Shown here: one piece after another, positions 9,213 through 18,426 of the stretch
Layout: the number at the start of each line of letters is the position of its first letter
How positions within the stretch are numbered: position 1 is the first letter of the stretch
Assembly: GCA_023254735.1 (NCBI GenBank)
Contig: JALRKV010000013.1
Span: forward strand, 1 to 64,000
Length of the DNA stretch: 64,000 nucleotides
Origin: Pseudomonadales bacterium
Lineage (GTDB): Bacteria; Pseudomonadota; Gammaproteobacteria; Pseudomonadales; Pseudohongiellaceae
Direction of reading: 5' to 3'
Translations under genes and position numbers: made by a program
Notes under the pieces: generated by a model
Databases searched by the model: none
The model's input: only the letters and a program-made list of their open reading frames with translations
Told to the model about the DNA's origin: nothing

Positions 9213-9401
9213 ACTACTCAATCCTCTAGGTAATCGAACTGCGTCTTTTACTCGGTAATTCGTTCAGCTGTTTATTGGTTTCGGAGTGTATCACGAGCGG
9301 CACCGGACGGTCGCCGTTATTGGTGTTACAACGTGTCGCTGAACGGGCTGGCGCTCTGCCTAGACTACGCAATGTAGGGCGCTTCGGACCAAAAATCGCG
9401 G

Positions 9402-10097
9402 CTAACTTACACTGATCCGCAGGGCTGCAGCAGAGGTGAGCGGAGCGAGACTGAGCGAACCCGCAAGTAGCGCGAGCAAAAGCGTCAAATAACCCCCAGC
9501 AGGGAGGCCCGAGGCGCTAGCCTGCACGGCGAGTGTCCCGAAAATTAACACTGGCACACTAAACGGCAGAGTAATGACAGCGAGGATTAATCCTCTGCTT
9601 CCCAAACCAACAGTCAGGGCCACCGCGATAGACCCTATAAGACTCAGCGTGGGTGTCCCGATGAGCAGCGTTAACATAAGCGTCCCGTAGGACTCGGACG
9701 GTAATTTGAGCATGTAGGCCAACAACGGAGACGCGATTACGACAGGAAACCCGCTTACCAGCCAGTGTGCGATATTCTTCGCCAAAACAAGGAAAAACAA
9801 GGGATGCGGGCTTAATAATAATATTTCCAATGATCCGTCTTCGAAATCACCTCGATACAAACTATCCATCGACAACATTGCCGAGAGCAGCACCGCGATC
9901 CAGATGACACCGGCCGCTATCTCCGCGAGCTTCTCGCCCTCTGGACTTATCGCCAGCGGAAACAACGAAATCACAATGACGAAAAACATAAACGGATTAA
10001 CGATGTCATTCTTGCGCTTAAACGCGATGAGCAGGTCACGTTTAAGTGTAAGCATGAACGCTGATCGCGTGCTCGGCTTAACAGACGCTGAAAGCAT
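9402..10097 (-). CDS. ccmB: heme exporter permease CcmB
   Basis: CcmB is the membrane partner of the CcmA ATPase in the CcmABCD complex, which drives release of heme-bound CcmE. The 231-aa protein has six predicted helices and the family N-terminal features LKRDLLIAFKRKNDIVNPFMF and DSLYRGDFEDGSLEILLLSP. Length is normal. Its ATG begins one base after the ccmA stop codon. About 190 bp separate it from ccmC, which is a larger gap than elsewhere in this operon; I see no clear promoter or hairpin in that gap. Confidence 0.95.
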   Translation of the reverse strand: MLSASVKPSTRSAFMLTLKRDLLIAFKRKNDIVNPFMFFVIVISLFPLAISPEGEKLAEIAAGVIWIAVLLSAMLSMDSLYRGDFEDGSLEILLLSPHPLFFLVLAKNIAHWLVSGFPVVIASPLLAYMLKLPSESYGTLMLTLLIGTPTLSLIGSIAVALTVGLGSRGLILAVITLPFSVPVLIFGTLAVQASASGLPAGGYLTLLLALLAGSLSLAPLTSAAALRISVS

Positions 10098-10098
10098 A

Positions 10099-10767
10099 TC
10101 AACTCATCCCGAGCGTCAGCCGCGATAGACTGGGCATGGTCAGTTTATGGTGCGTAGTCACAATCACCGCTCCACCCTGTCGGGCATGGTCTGCAAGAGT
10201 CTGTTCGAGCTGCGCAACTGCATCAACATCGAGCGTTGTAAAGGGTTCGTCCAGCACCCAAAGCGTCGCTGGGCTGAGTCGGAGACGAGCGAGGGAGACT
10301 CGCTGCTGCTGGCCCGCGCTCAGAGTGTAACAGGGAGACTCTTCGAACCCGCGTAACCCGACTGCCGCAAGTGCATCAAGCAGCAGCTGATCATTAACGG
10401 TGCGCTGCATCCCCGCAGACCATCGCAAATTCTCAAGCGGGGTCAGGATTTTGTTAACCCCCACTCTGTGACCGAAATACAGGAGGTCGCCGACGAAGGA
10501 TTCGGCTGTGTCGTCAGTCGACTCTCCTCGCCAAATAATCTCTCCATCATAGCCGTCGTTGAGGCCGCAGAGGATGCGCAGGAGCGTTGTTTTACCGCTG
10601 CCGTTGCTGCCGGCTATCTGAAGCACTGTGCCGCAGTCGACGACAAAGGATAAGCCTGCGAATAACACACGCTCGTCGCGCTCGCAGGATAGATCACGCA
10701 CCTCCAATAGAGGGCCGCCCGGTAGAGGGGCGTCTGGGGCGGGGCTAGACTCGGTAATCTGATTCAT
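10099..10767 (-). CDS. ccmA: heme exporter ATP-binding protein CcmA
   Basis: CcmA is the ABC-type ATPase of the CcmABCD complex. The Walker A motif AGSNGSGKTT, the signature LSAGQQQRVSLARL and the Walker B segment LWVLDEPF are all present, and the protein ends soon after the switch His (VTTHH). I chose the ATG at 10767 (222 aa), close to usual family length. An in-frame TTG at 10848 would add 27 residues and overlap fliA, and looks less likely. This is the first gene of the ccm operon; it lies about 70 bp behind fliA on the same strand, so transcription may come from fliA. Confidence 0.94.
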   Translation of the reverse strand: MNQITESSPAPDAPLPGGPLLEVRDLSCERDERVLFAGLSFVVDCGTVLQIAGSNGSGKTTLLRILCGLNDGYDGEIIWRGESTDDTAESFVGDLLYFGHRVGVNKILTPLENLRWSAGMQRTVNDQLLLDALAAVGLRGFEESPCYTLSAGQQQRVSLARLRLSPATLWVLDEPFTTLDVDAVAQLEQTLADHARQGGAVIVTTHHKLTMPSLSRLTLGMS

Positions 10768-10838
10768 GCGCGATCTCGCGTTACGGGCGCGCAGGATAAC
10801 GCTTGCAAGGGGCTGCTGCCAACCCGACAGGGCCGTGC

Positions 10839-11588
10839 TCAGCGCCAATCGGCAAGACGAGAGCGCAGACGCATCGCTGCTTGGCTGTGTATTTGACTCA
10901 CACGGCTTTCGCTCACGCCGATTACCTCACCGATTTCCTTCAGGTTGAGCTCCTCGTCATAATAAAGGGCTAAAACGAGTTTTTCCCGTGGTGGCAAATT
11001 ATCGATAGCGCGAGCAAGGTGCTCTTTGAAGGTTGCGCGCTGCAGGCCATCACAGGGACCCGGTAGATCGCCTACTGCGAGTTCAATCGCAGAATCATCG
11101 CCTTCCATAATGTCATCGAAACTAAAAAGTCTGCTGCCACTCGCATCTTGCAGAATCGCGTAATACGCGTTGAGGTCGATATCCATTTCTTTGGCGATAT
11201 CGTGATCTTTTGCGTCTTTTCCGGTGCGGGCTTCGATGGCCTTAATCGCTTCAGCGACCTTTCGCGATTTGCGATGCACAGAGCGCGGCGCCCAATCTCC
11301 TTTTCGCACTTCGTCGAGCATCGAGCCCCGAATTCGAATTCCGGCATAGGTCTCAAAACTGGCGCCCTTCGAGACATCGTATTTTTTGGCAGCCTCTAAC
11401 AGGCCAATCATGCCCGACTGCACCAGATCGTCGACTTGAACGCTTGCAGGCATGCGCAGAAGCAGGTGATGCGCAATGCGCTTCACCAGTGGCGCATATT
11501 TCTCGACCACCATACTCATATTGGCGTCGGTTGCCTCGCCGTTTGGCAACACGTCTTCGAACACCTTCGCCTCTGTGCCTTCTGTCAT
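10839..11588 (-). CDS. fliA: RNA polymerase sigma-28 factor FliA
   Basis: FliA directs RNA polymerase to late flagellar and chemotaxis promoters. The 249-aa protein matches the family throughout: region 2 (YAPLVKRIAHHLLLRMPASV, then VDDLVQSGMIGLLEAAKKYD), the RIRGSMLDEVRKGDWAPRSV segment, and the region 4 helix-turn-helix (LKEIGEVIGVSESRVSQIHS). Length is normal and no motif is damaged. In Pseudomonas-type genomes fliA is followed by cheYZAB, motCD and cheW genes before ccmA. Here ccmA follows directly and no flagellar gene is in the window, so either the remaining genes lie elsewhere or this FliA controls something else. Confidence 0.95.
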   Translation of the reverse strand: MTEGTEAKVFEDVLPNGEATDANMSMVVEKYAPLVKRIAHHLLLRMPASVQVDDLVQSGMIGLLEAAKKYDVSKGASFETYAGIRIRGSMLDEVRKGDWAPRSVHRKSRKVAEAIKAIEARTGKDAKDHDIAKEMDIDLNAYYAILQDASGSRLFSFDDIMEGDDSAIELAVGDLPGPCDGLQRATFKEHLARAIDNLPPREKLVLALYYDEELNLKEIGEVIGVSESRVSQIHSQAAMRLRSRLADWR

Positions 11589-12417
11589 CTATGCCCCATC
11601 CTTCTCTTATTTTTATCTGTCCGTGAATCAACGCCGCTTTACACGAGCAGTATTGCGTCTATCAGTCATAGCAAAGTCCATGCCAATGCAAATATGCGAC
11701 TAGTTTTTGTCAGCGTACGCGATTTTTTATGCGAATCGGCGCCACTCTTTCCAACCAAAAACCTGTTGCCACTGCCACTAGTGAAAGCCATCCTCAGCCT
11801 TTTCTCTGAAGCCGCGTACGAGACGTATACCGAGCACAACGTGCTCAGCACGCAAGGTTATTTATGCGGACACGTGGGGATAGCGATTCTGGGAGGAAAG
11901 CCAACGAAGGTTTTGGCGCAGGTGCAAAAGAAGTGGAACGGCCGTGGATTATAAGCAGTTTTACTTGTTCTAGATCAGATAAAAACGAGACAATATTAAA
12001 GTAAATTAGAGGTTATTCAGAGCGCGTTTTTTCAGATATAACCGTCTGAATAGACGAAACCTGCATGATAATTTGCCCGCGAATTAGGGAGCATCGCCCG
12101 AGTGCAGAGAGGAGTCATGCGGACTGATTGCCGTGCTGACTGCGAGGGCAAGCCGATTGATCAATGCGCTAACAGCCAGAAACTCTATTGCGCGAAAGCT
12201 GACGAAAACAGAAACTCTAAAGTCCTATTTAATCAGCGTTGATACGTAAATCTCAGGGATCAATTACCCGCTTTTATCGCCAAAACTCCGCGATCCAATC
12301 GACCGAGCGTCAAAGTCACGTAAGCATTGTGTCAACTTTCCGTTGCGCGCTAGCCGTTAGCAGTGTGAACTGGCGACCGCCGGTTTCCATAAACTAAACT
12401 GAACCAATCTAAATGAA
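11589..12417. other. gene-poor interval between fliA and dcd
   Basis: About 830 bp without a convincing gene. An 86-codon frame at 11694-11954 (plus strand, MRLVFVSVRDFLC...) has no ribosome binding site and no family I know; it is probably chance or a decayed gene. An 8-bp inverted repeat, TATTCAGA at 12014-12021 and TCTGAATA at 12045-12052, could form a loose hairpin. A possible 41-residue Cys-containing peptide is listed separately. In related genomes flagellar genes stand upstream of fliA, so this may be the scar of their loss. Confidence 0.5.
12117..12242 (+). CDS. possible 41-aa cysteine-containing peptide
   Basis: An ATG preceded by AGAGAGGAG at short spacing opens a 41-codon frame with four cysteines at residues 5, 9, 17 and 25 (C-x3-C-x7-C-x7-C). 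No family is recognised and there is no signal peptide or membrane helix. It could be a small metal-binding peptide or simply a chance frame in a gene-poor stretch. The purine-rich run before the ATG is the main support. Confidence 0.2.
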   Translation: MRTDCRADCEGKPIDQCANSQKLYCAKADENRNSKVLFNQR

Positions 12418-12987
12418 CTAAGCACGCGGTGGTGTCACGCCGGTCTGCCCCATGTATTTACCACCGCGCTGTTTATAGGTCATTTCGCACTGCTCATCCG
12501 ATTGGTAGAACAACATTTGCGCGACACCTTCATTGGCATAAATCTTAGCAGGCAGCGTTGTGGTGTTTGAGAATTCGAGCGTCACATGCCCTTCCCACTC
12601 TGGCTCAAGTGGGGTCACGTTAACGATGATCCCGCAGCGTGCATAAGTCGATTTTCCGAGACAGATCGTTAACACGTCCTTCGGAATCCGAAAGTACTCC
12701 ACCGTACGCGCCAACGCGAACGAGTTGGGCGGAATAATGCAGTAAGGCTCATCGATGGAAACGAAGCTAGACTCATCGAAGTTCTTAGGATCCACCACAC
12801 TGGTTGTATGCACGTTAGTGAAGATCTTAAACTCAGTCGCACAGCGTACATCGTAGCCATAACTCGACGTGCCGTAAGAGATTACTTTTTCGCCATCCAC
12901 ATAGCGCACTTGCTCAGGCTCAAACGGATCGATCATGCCCTCCTCACGCGCCATTTGCCTGATCCATCTGTCCGACTTTATGCTCAT
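12418..12987 (-). CDS. dcd: dCTP deaminase
   Basis: Dcd converts dCTP to dUTP, the main route to dTTP in gammaproteobacteria. The 189-aa protein is of family length (E. coli 193) and contains the trimeric dUTPase-like core with [20 protein letters not shown], which includes the catalytic Glu (LEPEWEGH), and the C-terminal [13 protein letters not shown]. It is read away from the rubredoxin gene. In Pseudomonas dcd lies close to metG with an apbC/mrp gene between them; here a rubredoxin gene stands there instead. Confidence 0.96.
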   Translation of the reverse strand: MSIKSDRWIRQMAREEGMIDPFEPEQVRYVDGEKVISYGTSSYGYDVRCATEFKIFTNVHTTSVVDPKNFDESSFVSIDEPYCIIPPNSFALARTVEYFRIPKDVLTICLGKSTYARCGIIVNVTPLEPEWEGHVTLEFSNTTTLPAKIYANEGVAQMLFYQSDEQCEMTYKQRGGKYMGQTGVTPPRA

Positions 12988-13276
12988 TTAATCAAACCTT
13001 AATAAATCGAGTTGCATGACGCAGGACCGTAAAAATTGCTGCGCCACTAGTGTCTACGTAGGCGTATCGGCCTGCGATGATAATCACTTAAGCTTGGATA
13101 CGCACTTTTTGGGGTAATTACCCCCGTATTACATCAAGTGTTCGCTCATACTGTGGGGACACTACTGAAAATCGTCTCGAAATCGCGTATTCTCTCACGC
13201 TTACGCGGCGATCATATCCAGAGGTCTACCTCTGCAGCAGAATCCCGTCTTTGCAAGTGACAGTGAGGAATGCAGT

Positions 13277-13441
13277 ATGCGCAAATGGCAATGTCTGGTC
13301 TGTAGTTTCGTCTACGAAGAGGCCGCCGGGCTTCCCGACGACGGTATCGCGCCGGGAACGAGCTGGGACGACATCCCCGACGACTGGATGTGCCCAGAAT
13401 GCGGCGTCGGTAAAGAAGACTTCGATATGGTTGAAATATAA
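13277..13441 (+). CDS. rubA: rubredoxin
   Basis: Rubredoxins are small one-iron electron carriers. The 54-aa protein has the two CXXC iron sites, CLVC (Cys6 and Cys9) and CPEC (Cys39 and Cys42), and the family core [20 protein letters not shown] followed by [11 protein letters not shown]. The ATG has GTGAGGA upstream. It stands alone between the divergent dcd and the downstream metG; its redox partner is not evident. The gene is complete. Which of the several rubredoxin types it is (for example alkane hydroxylase partner or oxidative stress) cannot be told. Confidence 0.93.
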   Translation: MRKWQCLVCSFVYEEAAGLPDDGIAPGTSWDDIPDDWMCPECGVGKEDFDMVEI

Positions 13442-13561
13442 GTCTTACTTCACGTGTGTCTTAACGAGATACTCAATTCATCAATGAACGCGCGCAAGTA
13501 GACCAAAGACGATTCAAACCCTGTCAGCCAAACACTACAATACGCAAACGTAAAGTCAGAT

Positions 13562-15646
13562 GTGACTGTTAACCTCAAGGATACTCAGTTGAACCCACGC
13601 AAGATACTCGTTACCGCCGCCCTCCCGTATGCCAACGGAGACATTCATCTGGGACATATGCTCGAAGCGGTCCAGACTGATATCTGGGTGCGGCTTCAGC
13701 GTATGCGTGGCAACGATTGCGTGTTTGTTTGCGCCGATGATGCACATGGTACCGCAATCATGCTGAGCGCCGAGGATCGAGGCATTACGCCGGAGCAGTT
13801 GATCGACGACGTCAACGCCGCGCACCAACGCGACTTTGCCGGCTTTAACATTAGCTTCGATAATTTCTATTCAACCCACTCGCCCGAGAATCAGGCCTTT
13901 TCTGAATCGATCTACACCGCTCTCGAGAATAATGGCCACATCGAGAAGCGCAGTATCAAGCAGCTGTTTGATCCTGAGAAACAACTCTTCCTCGCCGACC
14001 GGTACATCAAGGGCACATGCCCAAAATGCAAGGCGCCTGACCAATATGGCGACAACTGCGAGGCCTGCGGCTCTACCTATAGCCCTTCCGAATTGATCGA
14101 CCCACGCTCAACCATCTCAGGTGCGATTCCCGAAGAGCGCGAGTCTGTGCATTTCTTTTTCGACCTGCCTCAATTCAGAGAGATGCTCCGCACTTGGACA
14201 CGCAGCGGTGCGCTGCAAGATGCGGTAGCCAATAAGCTCGCAGAGTGGCTCGACGAAGAACTCCAACAGTGGGACATCAGTCGCGATGCGCCCTACTTCG
14301 GTTTCGAGATACCCGGCGCGCCGGGCAAGTTTTTCTACGTCTGGCTCGATGCGCCAATCGGATATATGGCGAGCTTTAAACACTTCTGCGAGAGGAGCGG
14401 CTATGATTTCGACGCTTATTGGAAGGCCGGCTCCGACACCGAGTTGTATCATTTTATCGGCAAGGACATCGTAAATTTCCATACCCTGTTCTGGCCAGCA
14501 ATGCTGACAAGCGCTGGATACCGCTTGCCCACTGCTGTCTATGTGCACGGATTTCTAACCGTGGATGGGACGAAGATGTCGAAATCACGTGGCACCTTTA
14601 TTAATGCCCGCACCTATTTGGACAACCTCAACCCAGAATATTTACGCTATTACCTTGCGGCTAAATTATCGAGCGGCGTCGATGACCTTGACCTTAATTT
14701 TGATGATTTCGTCGCGCGAGTAAATTCAGACCTCGTCGGTAAAGTTGTTAACATCGCTAGCCGCTGCGCTGGCTTTATTAACAAAGGCTTCGACGGCATG
14801 CTCGCCGCCGAGCTCGACGATCCGGCGCTCATTGCATCAATGCAATCGGCGAGTGAAGACATTGCCGAACACTATGAGAAGCGGGACTATTCCAAAGCGG
14901 TGCGGCTAATCATGGCGCTTGCCGATAACGCCAACCAATACATCAATGATCAACAGCCTTGGGTCGTCGCAAAAACCGAGCCAGGATCTGCTAAGTTACA
15001 GCAAATATGTAGCACCGGACTCAATGCGTTCCGGCTGCTTATCTGCTACCTGAAGCCTGTACTTCCGGTAATGGCAGAGAAAGCAGAGCGCTTCCTAAAC
15101 ATCCCAGCGCTCACTTGGCGGGATTCTCAACGCCCATTGCTCGCACATCAAATTAGCAAGTTTGAGCCTTTGCTCACTCGGGTTGAAAGGGAAAATATTG
15201 ACGCGATGATTGAATCAACTCGCGCAGCCTATGCCGTGAAAGCCGAACAACTTACCAAAGAGACACCGGCGACGAACGCGCAAAACAAAACACCGTTTGA
15301 GCCCGAGATCCAGTTTGATGATTTCGCCAAGGTTGACCTGCGTATCGCGCTAATCGCCGAGGCAGAGCACGTGGAAGGCGCAGACAAGTTACTGCAGCTT
15401 ACGCTCGACCTTGGCTTAGATGCAGATGGCAATTCCATTAGGCGCAACGTTTTTTCGGGCATTAAGTCTGCCTACGCACCAGAGGATCTTCGCGGAAAGC
15501 TGACCGTAATGGTTGCGAATCTTGCTCCACGCAAAATGAAATTTGGTGTTTCCGAAGGCATGGTACTTGCTGCAGGACCTGGCAAGGATGAACTCTGGCT
15601 TTTGGAACCCCACGCTGGCGCCCAACCCGGCATGCGCGTCACCTAA
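13562..15646 (+). CDS. metG: methionyl-tRNA synthetase
   Basis: MetG charges tRNA-Met. The protein has the class I HIGH-type motif HLGHM near the N-terminus, a zinc-binding knuckle ([18 protein letters not shown]), the KMSKS loop, and a C-terminal tRNA-binding OB-fold domain ([14 protein letters not shown] to the end), so it is the long dimeric form. GTG at 13562 gives 694 aa. A TTG at 13589 (685 aa) has AAGGA seven bases upstream and would start at the conserved [16 protein letters not shown], so it may be the true start. It heads the same-strand group leading into the protease and rsx genes. Confidence 0.96.
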   Translation: MTVNLKDTQLNPRKILVTAALPYANGDIHLGHMLEAVQTDIWVRLQRMRGNDCVFVCADDAHGTAIMLSAEDRGITPEQLIDDVNAAHQRDFAGFNISFDNFYSTHSPENQAFSESIYTALENNGHIEKRSIKQLFDPEKQLFLADRYIKGTCPKCKAPDQYGDNCEACGSTYSPSELIDPRSTISGAIPEERESVHFFFDLPQFREMLRTWTRSGALQDAVANKLAEWLDEELQQWDISRDAPYFGFEIPGAPGKFFYVWLDAPIGYMASFKHFCERSGYDFDAYWKAGSDTELYHFIGKDIVNFHTLFWPAMLTSAGYRLPTAVYVHGFLTVDGTKMSKSRGTFINARTYLDNLNPEYLRYYLAAKLSSGVDDLDLNFDDFVARVNSDLVGKVVNIASRCAGFINKGFDGMLAAELDDPALIASMQSASEDIAEHYEKRDYSKAVRLIMALADNANQYINDQQPWVVAKTEPGSAKLQQICSTGLNAFRLLICYLKPVLPVMAEKAERFLNIPALTWRDSQRPLLAHQISKFEPLLTRVERENIDAMIESTRAAYAVKAEQLTKETPATNAQNKTPFEPEIQFDDFAKVDLRIALIAEAEHVEGADKLLQLTLDLGLDADGNSIRRNVFSGIKSAYAPEDLRGKLTVMVANLAPRKMKFGVSEGMVLAAGPGKDELWLLEPHAGAQPGMRVT

Positions 15647-15662
15647 CCTGAGAGGGTCACGT

Positions 15663-17186
15663 ATGGCAATTATCGGACACACCGCGAAAACGGCAAAAAG
15701 TGCGCAACTCGTCATCGCACTGTTGGTATTGCTTAAGAGTCTGAGCGCACAATCGGCAGAGTCCGAGCTCGAAGCAATTCAAGACTCCGTTATTAAAATC
15801 TACACAACTCAAGCTGCGCCTGATTACTTCACGCCTTGGCGATTACTCACGCCGAGACAGTCCAGCGGCTCGGGTTCGGTGATAGCTGGAAATCGGATCC
15901 TGACCAATGCGCACGTTGTCGCGAACGCAAGTTACGTCCAAGCGCAGAAGCACAACGACCCAAAACGCTATCTCGCCCGCGTGGTTTTCGTATCGCATGA
16001 CGCCGACCTGGCTCTCATCACAGTTGACGAGGAGGGATTCTTCAATGACCTAGAGCCACTCGCGCTTGGTGAGCTTCCCGAACCACAGCGTGAAGTGTCT
16101 GTGTTCGGCTACCCCATGGGCGGCAAATCGCTGAGCATTACCAAGGGTATTCTGTCGCGGGTTGAACAGCAGATCTACGCGCATGCAGGCGCCTATCTCT
16201 TGGCGGGACAAATCGATGCGGCGATTAACCCGGGCAATAGTGGCGGCCCGGTAATTGTCGATCGAGAAATTATTGGGGTCGTTATGCAGGCCAATAGCGG
16301 CGGGAGATCTGAGAATCTCGGCTATTTCGTCCCCCCTAGCATTATCGCGCACGTGCTCGCCGACGCTGAGGATGGGTCAAACGAAGGCTTTCCAGACCTT
16401 GGATTCCGCACGCAAACCCTCGACAGCCCAGCAGCAAAAAGCGCCTACGGACTCACCAAGGAGCAAGACGGGGTGTTGGTGATCAAAGTCTTTGAAGACT
16501 CCCCTGCGTTCGGTCTAGTCGAGGAGAATGATGTCATTGTGTCCATCGATGATTTCCCGATCGCTGAAGACGGCAGCATTAGATTGTCCGACGAGATTCA
16601 GACTGACTACAAACACGCTATCGACCTGCACCTCGTAGGCGACTCGGTTGCGCTTTCATTAATTCGCAACGGGCATCCGCTCGATGTGACCCTCGAGGCC
16701 CGCGAAGCATTGGATAGCTATAGCCTCGTGATGGGTGAGCGTTTCGATAGCGCCCCCGAATACCTGATCTATGGCGGCGTGCTATTTGTCCCGCTGAATA
16801 TGAATCTAATAAAACGCTGGGGAAATGACTGGAGTCGATCCGCCCCTGTTAACCTTCTTCAAGCTCGCAACGAATGGAGCTCGCCTCAGCGTCGGCAACT
16901 GGTTGTCGCGCTGCAGGTACTCGCCGCCGACGTGAACCTTGGCTACCACGACTGGCGCAATTGGATCGTTGATCAGGTCAATGGCGTCCCCATACGAGAT
17001 TTCAACGACTTTGCTGAGCGTCTCGCCTCCAACACGCAGGCAAATGTGGTCTTCGAAAATTCGAACGGCTACCAAATGATAATCAACCACGCCGCCGCGA
17101 AAGCGTCCGAGCAAGAGATTTTAAGCCGTTATCAAATTCCGGCATCGAGCTCGGCGGAGTTACGGTGGAGCGCTCTCGAAGAATGA
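15663..17186 (+). CDS. S1C (DegP-like) serine protease with PDZ-type region, coupled to the rsx-like genes
   Basis: The 507-aa protein starts with a signal sequence (hydrophobic residues about 14-30, ending near LSAQSAES), so it should act in the periplasm. The trypsin-like triad is complete: His84 in TNAHVVAN, Asp115 in DADLALI and Ser193 in NPGNSGGPV. Downstream are one PDZ-like segment (about residues 275-350, VLVIKVFEDSPAFGLVEEND) and a further poorly conserved C-terminal region with a second possible PDZ fold. ATG at 15663 was chosen because it precedes the signal peptide; the frame is open further upstream inside metG. Its stop overlaps the next start (ATGA), coupling it to the RsxA-like gene. 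Substrate unknown. Confidence 0.85.
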   Translation: MAIIGHTAKTAKSAQLVIALLVLLKSLSAQSAESELEAIQDSVIKIYTTQAAPDYFTPWRLLTPRQSSGSGSVIAGNRILTNAHVVANASYVQAQKHNDPKRYLARVVFVSHDADLALITVDEEGFFNDLEPLALGELPEPQREVSVFGYPMGGKSLSITKGILSRVEQQIYAHAGAYLLAGQIDAAINPGNSGGPVIVDREIIGVVMQANSGGRSENLGYFVPPSIIAHVLADAEDGSNEGFPDLGFRTQTLDSPAAKSAYGLTKEQDGVLVIKVFEDSPAFGLVEENDVIVSIDDFPIAEDGSIRLSDEIQTDYKHAIDLHLVGDSVALSLIRNGHPLDVTLEAREALDSYSLVMGERFDSAPEYLIYGGVLFVPLNMNLIKRWGNDWSRSAPVNLLQARNEWSSPQRRQLVVALQVLAADVNLGYHDWRNWIVDQVNGVPIRDFNDFAERLASNTQANVVFENSNGYQMIINHAAAKASEQEILSRYQIPASSSAELRWSALEE

Positions 17187-17824
17187 GTGTCACAGCAACT
17201 GCTACCTGCAGTCTCCTTATCGGATTATCCATTCTGCACGCGAGCAGCAATCCGCGACTCGGGGAGCAGCTTGCGTTGTTCTATTCGCTTCTACTAGTCG
17301 GCACACTCTCGCTAGTCGCGCTGATCGCAACTCTCTTCGCTGCGATGACTTCACTACAAAATTCTTTGCTTTTTTACCTGCTTGCCGGCCTGACAATCTC
17401 GACAATTCTAACCGTGGCGGTTCTAACCTTTTGCAGACGCAGATTATTATTCCTGCGCCGCCTCAGAGGCCATAGGGTGAGCGCAGTCGGAAATACGAGT
17501 GTCGCTGCGTTGCTGCTACCACAGCTCCTCAGTAACGCAGGATTGCCGCTCTCACTTTTCATAATATTTGCAGTATGCCTTGGATTTTATTGCGTCATTG
17601 TTTCGCTCACCGCCCTACGAGAATCAATGCGATTGCGAGCAGCGGCTGCCTCGCTGTCGCTTACCCATTCGGATGAAGCCGCCCTAGACTCACTGTTACC
17701 TCACAGCACACCGTTTATCACACCTCAGATACCTGACCAGAGCGCGCCTCAGGAACTCGCTCACGCCCTCCTCGCTCTGTCTGTTATCACGCTCTGTCTT
17801 CTTGCTCTGTTAGGCACACTGTGA
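17183..17824 (+). CDS. divergent RsxA (RnfA)-like membrane protein
   Basis: This 213-aa protein has about six hydrophobic segments and takes the place of rsxA directly before rsxB. Similarity to RsxA is weak but visible in the second half: a helix followed by [12 protein letters not shown] resembles the RsxA loop after the fifth helix, and the last helix matches in position. In RsxA, cysteines in the first helix region and in the TTNCAVLG segment bind an intramembrane 2Fe-2S cluster; here the matching segments read [11 protein letters not shown] and [10 protein letters not shown] with no Cys. It starts with ATG in an ATGA overlap with the protease. The homology call is inference from order, topology and faint similarity. 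Confidence 0.55.
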   Translation: MSVTATATCSLLIGLSILHASSNPRLGEQLALFYSLLLVGTLSLVALIATLFAAMTSLQNSLLFYLLAGLTISTILTVAVLTFCRRRLLFLRRLRGHRVSAVGNTSVAALLLPQLLSNAGLPLSLFIIFAVCLGFYCVIVSLTALRESMRLRAAAASLSLTHSDEAALDSLLPHSTPFITPQIPDQSAPQELAHALLALSVITLCLLALLGTL

Positions 17825-18426
17825 TGACAGACTTAGTTGCAACACTCAGTGGGATTAGTCAGACCCCAAATTTTAGTATTCTAGGGCTCACCGCTCTGCT
17901 TGCGCTCTTGCTCAACCTGCTCGCTATCAATCGAATCGTACGCACCACGCGTGAAGAAACCGACGCAGAAGCGAACACCATCGAAGACCAGATAGCCCAG
18001 CTCGACCTGCTCTTACCCCAAACGCAATGCGGTCAATGCGGTCATTTAGGCTGCCGCCCCTATGCAGAGGCAATCCTTAATGGCGCCGCAACAAACCTCT
18101 GCCCACCAGGCGGCGAGATCACTGCGCGCAGACTGGCTCGACTTGTCGGCGATTTTCCCATTGCGCTCAATCCTGCGCACATGCCGCCACTCTCTTTCTC
18201 GGTGGCGCGGATTAGAGAAGACGAATGCATCGGCTGCACCAAATGTATTCAAGCCTGTCCCACAGATGCTATTTTCGGCGCCGCAAAACGAATGCACAGT
18301 ATCATCGAAGCAGAGTGCAATGGCTGCGATCTTTGTGTAGAGCCTTGTCCAGTTGATTGCATCGACCTCGTTGCCCGCAATGACGAGCATCAGAATTCTC
18401 AGCGACGAGCGGGCGGCAGGCCATGA
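17821..18426 (+). CDS. rsxB: electron transport complex subunit RsxB (RnfB)
   Basis: RsxB is the ferredoxin-like subunit of the Rsx/Rnf complex, which in E. coli keeps SoxR reduced. The 201-aa protein is well conserved: an N-terminal membrane helix (about residues 18-38), the 4Fe-4S domain with [20 protein letters not shown] and a fourth Cys in NLCPPGG, then two classical ferredoxin motifs, [12 protein letters not shown] and [12 protein letters not shown]. All cluster cysteines are present. The start is GTG at 17821 or the ATG one codon later; both overlap the stop of the previous gene. It is the only subunit of this operon that looks fully intact. Confidence 0.93.
   Translation: MMTDLVATLSGISQTPNFSILGLTALLALLLNLLAINRIVRTTREETDAEANTIEDQIAQLDLLLPQTQCGQCGHLGCRPYAEAILNGAATNLCPPGGEITARRLARLVGDFPIALNPAHMPPLSFSVARIREDECIGCTKCIQACPTDAIFGAAKRMHSIIEAECNGCDLCVEPCPVDCIDLVARNDEHQNSQRRAGGRP

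Noticed and set aside
10768-10848. Longer CcmA beginning at TTG 10848
   Set aside because: It would overlap fliA and add 27 residues not found in the family; ATG at 10767 fits the usual length.
11436-11954. 172-codon plus-strand frame reaching from antisense of fliA into the gene-poor stretch
   Set aside because: Half of it is the shadow of fliA, and the rest has no ribosome binding site or recognisable motif.
17821-18426. Search for the missing RsxC N-terminus in other frames around rsxB
   Set aside because: No segment with SLBB or complex I 51-kDa features was seen in any frame; the short RsxC is a true short gene and not a frameshift.
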